Origin: an uncultured Bacteroidales bacterium
GTDB taxonomy: Bacteria > Bacteroidota > Bacteroidia > Bacteroidales > UBA932
Assembly (NCBI GenBank): GCA_946627685.1
Contig: CAMOVV010000031.1
Location: 1-8,925, forward strand
DNA: 8,925 nt
Reading direction: 5' to 3'
Positions 1-6,419 of this stretch are shown one piece after another. Below the pieces are notes generated by a model. It ran no database searches. It worked only from the letters and a program-made list of their open reading frames with translations, and was not told the origin of the DNA. The stretch's first letter is position 1. The number at the start of each line of letters is the position of its first letter. The translations under genes and the position numbers were made by a program.

Positions 1-292
1 CGGTGAGGACGGCGAGGTCCGGCTTCTCCTTTTCGAGCACATACTGAAGGAGTTTCAGCATCCTGGGGCTGCCGCGGTGGCCTTTGATGTAGTGCGTGTC
101 CGTGAACTGGACGATTTTGAAGGTGCCGTCTGGGCGGAATTTCAGCTTCGGGCCGTTGACCTGCGGAATGCCGGCAGTCTTTCCGTCAGGGACGGGGCCG
201 GCTTTCGCTCCGAGGGCGCTCCCCGAAATGGCTGCGCCTGCAATGATTCCGCTTCGGGCGAGAAAATCCCGTCTTGTAATTTTTTCACTCAT
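1..292 (-). CDS. Tat-exported metallophosphoesterase, N-terminal part (cut by left edge)
   Basis: I translated this gene directly from the minus strand. It starts at the ATG at 292-290 and stays open for 97 codons to the left edge. Residues 1-32 form a twin-arginine signal: TRRDFLARSG near the start, then an Ala/Gly-rich hydrophobic stretch and an Ala-rich cleavage region (GAKAG). This predicts export of a folded, metal-loaded enzyme. A short linker leads to FKIVQFTDTHY (about residues 58-68), whose D-x-H is the first metal-binding motif of calcineurin-like phosphoesterases. The segment KPDLAVLT at the edge is where the family's GD motif normally follows, but that lies outside the window, as do the GNH(E/D) and C-terminal His motifs. 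It is the last visible gene of the five-gene operon, 6 nt after the acyltransferase stop. The substrate cannot be told; a phosphomonoester or diester is likely. The family call is firm despite truncation. Confidence 0.88.
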   Translation of the reverse strand, partial: MSEKITRRDFLARSGIIAGAAISGSALGAKAGPVPDGKTAGIPQVNGPKLKFRPDGTFKIVQFTDTHYIKGHRGSPRMLKLLQYVLEKEKPDLAVLT

Positions 293-298
293 CGGAGA

Positions 299-1417
299 TT
301 AAACTTTAAGGAACACTTTCTTCTTGTAGAGGAACAGGAGGAAGAGCCAGATGGTGAAGGTGAAAAGGGCCGTGGATATTATCTTGCTCCAGGGCTCCGG
401 GAACAGGCCGGTGAATCCTCCGAAGAAGAAATTGCTGATCTTATGGAAGTCGATGATTCTCATCGCGAGATAAACGGTGATTGAGTTCATGCCGATTACC
501 TTGAAGAAAGGTGTCCAGCCGGTCCATCCCTTTACGTCAATGAGCCAGTAGAAGAGGGCGAACATGGCCACGGAGTATGCGCCGACCACGAGGACGAAGG
601 AGCTGGACCAGAGCTTCTTGTTGATGGGGAAGAACTGGTTCCAGACCACTCCGGCGATGGCGAGGAGGACTGCGGCGGCAAACATCATGAGGGTCTTTCG
701 CTTGGGCGAGGCCCCGTTTTCCTTTACAAATTCTCCCGTGAAGATGCCGAGCATTGCCGTCACTATGGCAGGGAAGGTGCTCAGGATGCCTTCGGGGTCG
801 AAGAACCTGTTTTCGTGGAGGTGGTTTGGCATAATCATCCTGTCTATATATCCCACCAGGTTGCCTTCATACGAGAAGGGGTCCGTCCCGGCCGGGGCGT
901 CGGGGGCCGGACAAAGGGCCAGCAGGAGCCAGTAGCCGATGAGGAGGAACGCTCCTATGCCGCAGCGTGCCTTCCAGTTTGGAACGTAGAGGTAGATAAT
1001 CGCCGCTCCCATCCAGGCGAGACCGATTCTGGCAAGCACGCTCGGGAAGCGCAGGGTGGCGAAGTTGAACTGGAAAAAGCCGCTGTAAACAAGGCCGAGG
1101 AAGACAAGGACCAGGCCTCTCTTGATGGTCCTCAGGAGGATTTTATTCCTCGGAACCCCCTTTGTCGCCTGGCCGGCGCAGGAGAAGGGGAAGGTCATGC
1201 CGGAGATGAAGAGGAAGAGGGGGAAGATGGTGTCATGGTGGGCGAGCCCGTTCCATTCCACGTGGCTCATCTGTCTTGCCAGCCAGCAGTCGGGATTGCC
1301 GCTCAGCGCGCTCGCAAGCAGGGCTACGACTGTGGAAAAGCCCATGATGAACAGCATGTCGAAACCCCTCAGGGCGTCTATTGACAACAATCTCTTGGTT
1401 TTGTTTTCAGTGTCCAT
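299..1417 (-). CDS. Multi-pass membrane acyltransferase, HGSNAT/DUF5009-like
   Basis: A 372-residue inner-membrane protein with about ten hydrophobic segments. The N-terminus has RLLSIDALRGFDML, the typical opening of the YeiB/NagX and heparan-alpha-glucosaminide N-acetyltransferase families. It is followed by HVEWNGLAHHDTIFPLFLFISG at about residues 52-73, where His52 aligns with the acetyl-accepting His of human HGSNAT. Further family signatures are DPEGILSTFPAIV with a following GIFTGEF (about 208-231) and GMNSITVYLAM (about 310-320). HGSNAT moves an acetyl group from cytosolic acetyl-CoA across the membrane to an amino sugar. In bacterial carbohydrate loci the homologues are thought to acylate or deacylate sugars, but their substrates are largely unproven. 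It lies 9 nt after the phosphodiesterase stop and 6 nt before the metallophosphoesterase start, so it is almost certainly co-transcribed. It begins MDTENKTKRL with no signal peptide, as expected for this topology. Confidence 0.87.
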   Translation of the reverse strand: MDTENKTKRLLSIDALRGFDMLFIMGFSTVVALLASALSGNPDCWLARQMSHVEWNGLAHHDTIFPLFLFISGMTFPFSCAGQATKGVPRNKILLRTIKRGLVLVFLGLVYSGFFQFNFATLRFPSVLARIGLAWMGAAIIYLYVPNWKARCGIGAFLLIGYWLLLALCPAPDAPAGTDPFSYEGNLVGYIDRMIMPNHLHENRFFDPEGILSTFPAIVTAMLGIFTGEFVKENGASPKRKTLMMFAAAVLLAIAGVVWNQFFPINKKLWSSSFVLVVGAYSVAMFALFYWLIDVKGWTGWTPFFKVIGMNSITVYLAMRIIDFHKISNFFFGGFTGLFPEPWSKIISTALFTFTIWLFLLFLYKKKVFLKV

Positions 1418-1426
1418 GGTTATAGG

Positions 1427-3202
1427 TTATTGATAGATTTCATTGATAGGTTTCCCTCTCCACCAGGGAGCGGGGTCCACTCCGAGAACGGAAGCGATGA
1501 CTGCGGCAACGTCGAACTGCATCACCGAGCCCTGGATGGTGTATCCCTTGCGGATGCCTTTGCCCCACACCACGAAGGGGGTGTACAGCTCTTCCGCCCT
1601 GGTTCCGCCGTGGGCCTCGTCCACGGTTCCGCCGTGGTCGGAGGTTAGGATGATGATGGTGTCATCGAGAATGCCGGCATCCGAAAGAGCCTGTTTCACC
1701 TCTCCGATGAAGCCGTCCAGCTCTTGCAGTCTGTTAAAGTAATGTTTTGAGTACCAGGTTCTTTCGTGAGCGGTCGCGTCTGGCTCATCCCAAATTACGA
1801 GGGTGAGTTCCGGCTTCTTTTCGCGGATATACCTGACAGCGTCGTCGCAGACTCCCCGGAAGGAGAGGTGGGCGTAGTGGCTGAAGGCCTCCTTGTCGAT
1901 AAGGTTGCTGATGCCGCTCCACTGGTGGATGGCTCCCATTTCCATGTCGGGATATTTCTTCCTGATGAGGGTGAAAACGGTGGGGGTCAGGCCTCTTTCA
2001 TCGGTATAGGCCGGGGCTACGAGGGGGGCTCTCCAGTTGTCGCCTATTTCGGAATAGAAACCGTGCATTTCGGGGGGGACGCCGTTGAACATGGACGCCC
2101 AGTTCTCGGTGCTGAGGGAGGGGACCACGCTCGTCTTATACATTGTGGACGCGCCCTCGGCGATAAACTGCTTCAGGACAGGCATCTGCGCCTTGTCCAT
2201 CCCTTCCGAGGCCCAGCCGTCCATCCCTATCACCACGACATGACCGGCGCGGCGCACGGCGGGGACGGTCTTCGGCGAACTCAGTTCCTTCTTTTTGAAG
2301 ACCTCCCTCATCGGTTTTCCAACCCACTGCTGGGGAATATCCGTCCCTGCGGCGAGAGCGACCGTGGCGGCCACGTCATACTGCATCATGGGGGCCTTTA
2401 TCTCATACCCCTTCTTTATTCCCTTGCCTGAAATGACGAAGGGTGTCTCGAATTCCATGATGGTCGAGCCGCCGTGGGCCCTTCCGGTGCCGCCGTGGTC
2501 GGATGAAAGGATGATTATGGTGTCCTTCCAGATGCCGGCCTTCTTGATTGCGGCGACAATCTCCCCGATGTAGGAATCCATGAGGCGCAGGGATTCAAAG
2601 TAGGCGGGGGTGTACCAGCCGAGACCGTGCCCCTCGTGATCGGGATGGTTGAATCCTACCATCAGGAGGGCCGGTTTCTTTTCAAGGATATATTTCACGG
2701 CCTCCCGGCACAGGGTTTCCGCCGTCCCGTCCTCTTCCCCGAACGCTGCGTTCCTGCTGACGGCTGTGCTGTCTATGTACTTGCGGATTTCCCCCCACTG
2801 GTACAGCGCTCCGATTTCGGCGTCAGGGTACTTCTTCCGGTACATGGTGAAAATCGTCTTTCTCTCGAGCCTCGGCTCGAAGGCCTTGATATTCTTGAGG
2901 GAACCCCAGGAACCTTCCCTTACCGGGTCGTAGAAGCCGTGAAGCTCCGGGCCGGTCCCGTTGAACATGGACGGCCAGTTCTTGTTGCTTGCGGTGGGGA
3001 AGACGGACCTTTTTTTCATGGTCCAGCTGCCCTCCGCCATCAAGGCTTTCACGTTGGGCATGTCGGCCTGCTCCATTCCCATCGAGGCCCAGCCGTCCAG
3101 CGAAATGAGGACGATGTGCTTTGCGAGCGGTTTTGTCTCCTTGGCGCCGGAGGAGATGCAGAAAGCGAGCAGGGCCGATACTATGATGATGGTTCTTTTC
3201 AT
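1427..3202 (-). CDS. Tandem double-domain type I phosphodiesterase (alkaline phosphatase superfamily)
   Basis: A 591-residue exported protein. It has a Sec signal peptide (about 1-20, cleavage near SGA-KE) and two complete copies of the nucleotide pyrophosphatase/phosphodiesterase fold joined by a short linker (about 306-319). Copy 1 keeps all expected two-zinc ligands and the nucleophile: D36 (LDGW), T70 (FPT) with N75, D188 and H192 (PDHEGH), D235-H236 (SDHGG) and H243. Copy 2 has D328 (MDGW), S362 with N367, D475 and H479 (PDATAH), D522-H523 (SDHGG) and H531. The nucleophile position is therefore Thr in copy 1 and Ser in copy 2. Residues 29-82 and 321-374 align without gaps with 31 of 54 identical, which shows internal duplication. 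No sulfatase-type Cys is present, so hydrolysis of phosphodiesters or phosphomonoesters fits better than sulfate removal. Most relatives carry one such domain. It lies 3 nt after the FISUMP-like gene and 9 nt before the acyltransferase. The family is secure; the substrate is unknown. Confidence 0.92.
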   Translation of the reverse strand: MKRTIIIVSALLAFCISSGAKETKPLAKHIVLISLDGWASMGMEQADMPNVKALMAEGSWTMKKRSVFPTASNKNWPSMFNGTGPELHGFYDPVREGSWGSLKNIKAFEPRLERKTIFTMYRKKYPDAEIGALYQWGEIRKYIDSTAVSRNAAFGEEDGTAETLCREAVKYILEKKPALLMVGFNHPDHEGHGLGWYTPAYFESLRLMDSYIGEIVAAIKKAGIWKDTIIILSSDHGGTGRAHGGSTIMEFETPFVISGKGIKKGYEIKAPMMQYDVAATVALAAGTDIPQQWVGKPMREVFKKKELSSPKTVPAVRRAGHVVVIGMDGWASEGMDKAQMPVLKQFIAEGASTMYKTSVVPSLSTENWASMFNGVPPEMHGFYSEIGDNWRAPLVAPAYTDERGLTPTVFTLIRKKYPDMEMGAIHQWSGISNLIDKEAFSHYAHLSFRGVCDDAVRYIREKKPELTLVIWDEPDATAHERTWYSKHYFNRLQELDGFIGEVKQALSDAGILDDTIIILTSDHGGTVDEAHGGTRAEELYTPFVVWGKGIRKGYTIQGSVMQFDVAAVIASVLGVDPAPWWRGKPINEIYQ

Positions 3203-3205
3203 GCT

Positions 3206-3808
3206 TTACTTGTTTTTTACGGGCCTCACCGCCCTTCCTTCCGCATTCCTGTGAGCGTAGGCGAAGTAGTTGCCGTTGTCACGGAAGACGAGTTCGAAAA
3301 CATAGTGGCCGTAACCTGAATAAAGGGTGCCGGACCAGTAATGCCCGTATTCCCCGAGGTCTAGCACCTCTCCCTGGTATTTGCGGCCCACGGCAGGGAG
3401 GAAGATGGAATTTCCGCTGGGGCCGGTGACCCTCATTCCGCCGATTCCGTCAACGGTCTCCCATTTCCAGTCGCATTTCGTCATCAGCTCCTCGATTTCA
3501 GCCTTTGTCGGGAGTCTCCAGCCGTCGCCCCAGAGCCTGGAGGCGAAGTCGTTGACGGTGCCGCTGAAATTGATGTCCTTGCCTTCAGGCGGAATCTGCG
3601 AAATCCATCCGGGGGAATAAACCCTCTCGAAATCTTTCCATTCGAAAAGGATGGAGTAGTCGTACGGGGAGTCGGCTCCGGCATTTTTGTCGGCCCAGAG
3701 GACGCTCAGCCCGAGGTCAACCGCATTGCCGGGGCTGTCCTGTCCTGAGGCGGAAGCAACCGGGAACAGGAAGCCGCATGCAAGGACAAAAAATACAAGT
3801 TTTTTCAT
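3206..3808 (-). CDS. FISUMP-like exported protein
   Basis: A 200-residue protein with an N-terminal signal peptide (about 1-22). Cys11 lies inside the hydrophobic run and hydrophobic residues continue after it, so ordinary signal peptidase I cleavage near ASA/SG is more likely than lipidation. The mature part matches the Fibrobacter succinogenes major paralogous (FISUMP) domain pattern common in Bacteroidetes surface proteins: AVDLGLSVLWADKNAG (29-44), WRLPTKAEIEELM (97-109), IFLPAVG (135-141), GHYWSGT (155-161) and a terminal GRAVRPV (191-197). The biochemical role of the family is not established; the fold resembles C-type-lectin or formylglycine-enzyme-like modules, so binding to a glycan or protein is a fair guess. 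It is often one domain of larger proteins, but here it stands alone. Its position 12 nt after the GH28 stop and 3 nt before the phosphodiesterase start puts it firmly inside the enzyme operon. Confidence 0.8.
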   Translation of the reverse strand: MKKLVFFVLACGFLFPVASASGQDSPGNAVDLGLSVLWADKNAGADSPYDYSILFEWKDFERVYSPGWISQIPPEGKDINFSGTVNDFASRLWGDGWRLPTKAEIEELMTKCDWKWETVDGIGGMRVTGPSGNSIFLPAVGRKYQGEVLDLGEYGHYWSGTLYSGYGHYVFELVFRDNGNYFAYAHRNAEGRAVRPVKNK

Positions 3809-3820
3809 ATCATGTGTTTC

Positions 3821-5341
3821 TCATTCACCCCATTTCTTGAGCTGGAGACCTTCCGTGGTGACGGTGGAGGTGCTGCCGCTCTGGTTGCCGAAGTCAGCGT
3901 TCCTGACATCCTTGAGATAGATCTGGGGCCCTTCGTCGGGCTCGCTTATCCACACGTTGTCCATATTGATTCCGTCCACGTCGTCGAAGACGAAGGCCGG
4001 GCGATAGTCCTTCCATTTCGCGGTGATGGAAACGTCCTTGAAGGAGATTCCCTTCACGTGTCTGACGTAGAATCCCCAGGAAGGCATTTCTCCCTGAAGG
4101 TCGTGCTCGGGATACTCATCCTCCCTTTCGGGAACGGTGTTCATTCTCCACACGGGCATGTAAGCGGTGCCCTCGTCGGCCCTTCCCGGGTGGGATATGC
4201 GGATGTTCTCGAAGGAGACGTTCTCGACATACAGGCCGGGAACTCCCTCTATCATTGCGGGGAAGGTATTGAAATCCAAGCCCCTCTGGCGGCCGGGGAA
4301 TCGGCTCTCATGCCAGATGTCGGGCCTCTCGAATGCCACGTCAGCGCTTACGTTGCGGACCGTGACGTTCCTGAGGATTCCGGGCTTGCCGTTCCTCTTG
4401 CTGAGACGGAAATAGAACACCATCCAGGAGTTCGTCTGGGTGATGCCGTCAATGAGGATGTTCTCGATGGTGTCGCCGTAAACGCATTCCAGGGCCACTG
4501 CGCTGCGAAGGGTGTCATAGACGTAGATATCCTTGATGACGACATTTGTCGCTCCTGCTCCGGAACCGAACTTTATGGCGCTGGCGCCGGACTGGATGCG
4601 GCAGTTCTGGATGAGGATCTGGTCATTCCAGGTACCTTTGAGGCAGACTCCGTCGTCATTGCAACTGAAATGGCAGTTGATGACCTTGACGTTGCGGCAG
4701 TTACCGATGTCGATCCCGTCGTTGTTGGGGAAGGCGTCGCTGATGGTGTTCACCTTGTCGAACACGACGTTTTCGCAGCCCCAGAACTGGTTGACCCAGC
4801 AGGCCGAGTTATATACGTTGATTCCGGTGACCGTGATGTTCTTGCAGTCGTTGAACTGGAGGACGGTGGGACGGTGGGATTCGTCCGGACGGTTCTGGTC
4901 GTACCTTTCGGCAGGGAAGACACCTACATGGAAGAGGGAATCGATCTTGAGGGCAAGGACCCGGCCCTGTCCGTCGATGGATCCCTGTCCGTCTATCGTG
5001 ATGTTGTCGGCCTTGTGGGCGACAAGCAGGGAGAAGTGTCCTCCTTTTCCGTAATAATCATAGTAATCGGTGCTCCCAAGGATGACTCCGTCCTTCTCAA
5101 GATGGAGCTTTATGTTGCTTTTAAGCTCGACAGTGCCGGTAAGGAATTTGCCGGCCGGAACGATAACGGTCCCGCCGTCCTTTGCAGCCGCGTCGATGGC
5201 CGCCTGGATGGCCTTGGTGTTCATGGTCTTGCCGTCTGGTTTCGCCCCGTACTTGGTGATGTCATGGTCTGCGGCCATGGACGACAGGGAAAACGCGAGA
5301 ATGAAAACGATTGCAGAGACGGGTGAAAGAATTTTTTTCAT
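3821..5341 (-). CDS. Glycoside hydrolase family 28-like (polygalacturonase fold)
   Basis: A 506-residue secreted enzyme with a signal peptide (about 1-23, cleavage near SMA-AD). DITKYGAKPDGKT with a following AIQAAIDAA (27-52) and the GGTVIVPAGKF segment are the classic entry into GH28 parallel beta-helix proteins. They are followed by many short beta-helix rungs (NITIDGQGSIDG, KNITVTGINVYNS, NVKVINCHF). Catalytic Asp positions fit family spacing: NNDGID at 206-211 (D208; usual motif NTD) and NDDG at 228-231 (D229/D230), 21 residues apart as in fungal polygalacturonases. The next canonical motif (GHG) is replaced by SGASAIKFGS (251-260) and no clear RIK motif follows, so the precise specificity (exo-galacturonan, rhamnogalacturonan or other uronide) cannot be read. 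It is the first gene of the five-gene minus-strand operon, and its product would be periplasmic or surface-exposed. The start at 5341 is supported by the signal peptide beginning MKKILSPVSA. Confidence 0.9.
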   Translation of the reverse strand: MKKILSPVSAIVFILAFSLSSMAADHDITKYGAKPDGKTMNTKAIQAAIDAAAKDGGTVIVPAGKFLTGTVELKSNIKLHLEKDGVILGSTDYYDYYGKGGHFSLLVAHKADNITIDGQGSIDGQGRVLALKIDSLFHVGVFPAERYDQNRPDESHRPTVLQFNDCKNITVTGINVYNSACWVNQFWGCENVVFDKVNTISDAFPNNDGIDIGNCRNVKVINCHFSCNDDGVCLKGTWNDQILIQNCRIQSGASAIKFGSGAGATNVVIKDIYVYDTLRSAVALECVYGDTIENILIDGITQTNSWMVFYFRLSKRNGKPGILRNVTVRNVSADVAFERPDIWHESRFPGRQRGLDFNTFPAMIEGVPGLYVENVSFENIRISHPGRADEGTAYMPVWRMNTVPEREDEYPEHDLQGEMPSWGFYVRHVKGISFKDVSITAKWKDYRPAFVFDDVDGINMDNVWISEPDEGPQIYLKDVRNADFGNQSGSTSTVTTEGLQLKKWGE

Positions 5342-5360
5342 CGGTCTGGTTATAAATTAA

Positions 5361-5495
5361 TTAGATTGATAAATCGACTCCGGCCCCTTCATGGAAACCG
5401 TGGAATACCGCCGCTCCCGCAGGGATGGCCATTGCCGCGGAGACCGGTGAGGCCTGGGCGGGGGAAAGGGCGGATATTCTCAGTGCGTGCGTCAT
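5361..5495 (-). CDS. Doubtful 44-aa leader ORF upstream of GH28
   Basis: A minus-strand open frame runs from the ATG at 5495-5493 to the TAA at 5363-5361 and encodes 44 residues beginning MTHALRISAL and ending GAGVDLSI. It ends 19 nt before the GH28 start codon and begins about 20 nt downstream of the transcription start predicted from the candidate promoter. It is Ala/Gly-rich without a recognisable domain, and in GC-rich DNA a frame of this length can arise by chance. It is recorded because its placement would suit a leader peptide; no attenuator structure was identified. Confidence 0.15.
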   Translation of the reverse strand: MTHALRISALSPAQASPVSAAMAIPAGAAVFHGFHEGAGVDLSI

Positions 5496-5516
5496 TGTTA
5501 ATTCGTTTTATGCGCA

Positions 5517-5556
5517 AACTTTCACAAGTTAGGCATTTTAGCTCGAAAAAACAAAA
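5517..5556 (-). promoter_or_regulatory. Candidate Bacteroidetes-type promoter for the GH28 operon
   Basis: Read on the minus strand, TTTG (5555-5552) is followed after 20 nt by TAACTTGT (5531-5524). The Bacteroides sigma-ABfr consensus is TTTG at -33 and TAnnTTTG at -7, spaced about 17-23 nt, so the match is good at -33 and one or two bases off at -7. A small inverted repeat, AACTT-TCAC-AAGTT (5517-5530), overlaps the -7 element and could be an operator. Transcription would begin near 5517 and leave a leader of about 175 nt. This is a pattern match only. Confidence 0.4.
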
Positions 5557-5670
5557 CCCCGCCCGAATAAAATTCCTCCCCGGCCCGTCATGCCGAGCTT
5601 CATCCATAGAAAACGCCCGCATCGCGGCGGAACGAAAACCGCATAAATTGGCCAAATTTGTGGCAATGGA

Positions 5671-6297
5671 ATGGCCTATTCTAGTAAAAACTTTATAATA
5701 GAATTAGTTATGAGTCTTCCTGCTACTTGTACAACCGCAGATGCAATGGATTGGGATGAGGCGATGGGCCTTGTACGCAGTCTTTTCAAGAATGGTCATT
5801 ACACCATATCTCTCCTTGTTGCTACAGGCTGCTTTACCGGCCTGCGAATCAGTGATATTCTGACTTTGAGCTATTCCGATCTGTTCGGCAGCGAATTGGA
5901 AATTGTCGAAAAGAAAACCCGGAAACGGCGCTCTATCCGCATCAATGCAGACCTTCGGAAACACGCCATGAGATGCTTCAAGGCTTCCGGGTTCCGCGAT
6001 GCTTCTAGAAAGGCCTTCATTTCCAAAAAGAAGACGGTATTCTGCGTCCAAAGAGTCAATATAATCTTCAAGGAACTGAAGGAAAAGTATGGACTTAGAG
6101 TCAGGCATTTCAGTACGCATTCCCTGCGAAAGACCTTCGGCCGCCGTGTCGTTGAGTTGTCCGGGACAAACAGTGAGATGGCCCTTATAAAACTAAGCGA
6201 TATCTTCCATCATTCCTCTGTCATGACAACAAGGATTTATCTTGGATTGCGCAAGGAGGAATTGCTCGAAACGTACGATCTTTTGTCTATGTCGTGA
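5671..6297 (+). CDS. Short tyrosine recombinase/integrase (catalytic domain only)
   Basis: A protein of 208 residues carrying the tyrosine-recombinase catalytic set: R59 in TGLRISDIL, Lys in the beta-hairpin segment EKKTRKRR (about 80-87), H150 and R153 in HSLRKT, H181 in the HHSS motif, and the nucleophile Y190 in TTRIYLG. It would cut and rejoin DNA at specific sites through a covalent Tyr link. The roughly 100-residue N-terminal DNA-binding domain of typical integrases is absent, and an in-frame TAA at 5644-5646 rules out a simple upstream extension. The start could equally be the ATG at 5710 (residue 14), which follows an AT-rich stretch with TATAAT and would give MSLPATCTTA. It is the only plus-strand gene here and is lower in GC (about 40-48% in sampled lines) than its neighbours, suggesting transfer. 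It may be an orphan or remnant, or a local invertase. The active-site residues look intact. Confidence 0.87.
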   Translation: MAYSSKNFIIELVMSLPATCTTADAMDWDEAMGLVRSLFKNGHYTISLLVATGCFTGLRISDILTLSYSDLFGSELEIVEKKTRKRRSIRINADLRKHAMRCFKASGFRDASRKAFISKKKTVFCVQRVNIIFKELKEKYGLRVRHFSTHSLRKTFGRRVVELSGTNSEMALIKLSDIFHHSSVMTTRIYLGLRKEELLETYDLLSMS

Positions 6298-6323
6298 TAA
6301 TCGGTTGATTGTTCATAAGCTGC

Positions 6324-6352
6324 AATATTCACTTTCCGCAAAAGTGAATATT
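6324..6352. repeat. Perfect 12-bp inverted repeat after the recombinase
   Basis: AATATTCACTTT (6324-6335) and its exact reverse complement (6341-6352) flank the 5-nt spacer CCGCA. It starts 27 nt after the recombinase stop. No T-run follows on either strand, so it is not a standard Rho-independent terminator. A second, shorter inverted repeat (ACGGG/CCCGT, 6353-6367) abuts it. It could be a weak transcript-end hairpin, a protein-binding palindrome or a recombinase recognition site; the sequence does not decide between these. Confidence 0.75.
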
Positions 6353-6419
6353 ACGGGCGCGACCCGTGAAGAAATTGGTGTAAAGACCCGCGCTGAAAAT
6401 GTCGTGCTTCCTGGCCTGC

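Larger units (their letters stand above)
5342..5670. other. Intergenic region between GH28 operon and recombinase
   Basis: About 330 bases separate the start codons of the two divergently transcribed genes. The part next to GH28 (5342-5375) is AT-rich. The middle (5380-5480) is GC-rich and shows no protein similarity I recognise. 5510-5560 holds the candidate promoter annotated separately. The part next to the recombinase (5640-5709) is AT-rich with TATAAT at 5694-5699. I see no tRNA, no family-typical riboswitch and no long inverted repeats here. One 44-codon open frame on the minus strand is listed separately as doubtful. Confidence 0.6.

Noticed and set aside
1427..3202. Sulfatase interpretation of the alkaline-phosphatase-superfamily protein.
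   Set aside because: Neither domain has the Cys/Ser-x-Pro-x-Arg sulfatase signature; the nucleophile contexts fit phosphodiesterases.
3812..5326. Long plus-strand open frame opposite GH28.
   Set aside because: It is an antisense shadow of the GH28 gene in GC-rich DNA, with low-complexity Asp/Val/Gly composition and no domain pattern.
5471..5500. CTGAGA on the minus strand, reminiscent of a TPP riboswitch (THI box).
   Set aside because: The second conserved TPP core and the expected stems are missing, and the downstream genes have no link to thiamine.
5389..5655. 88-aa minus-strand open frame in the intergenic region.
   Set aside because: No recognisable domain or codon pattern; it overlaps the candidate promoter and looks like chance.
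5429..5669. 8-bp inverted match (CCATTGCC at 5429-5436 and GGCAATGG at 5662-5669) as possible invertible-segment ends.
   Set aside because: A match of this length is expected about by chance in this span and does not extend further.
5645..6379. AAATTGG at 5645-5651 and again near 6373-6379 as a possible target-site duplication around the recombinase.
   Set aside because: Only 7 bp, AT-rich, with no terminal inverted repeats next to it; not enough to define an element.
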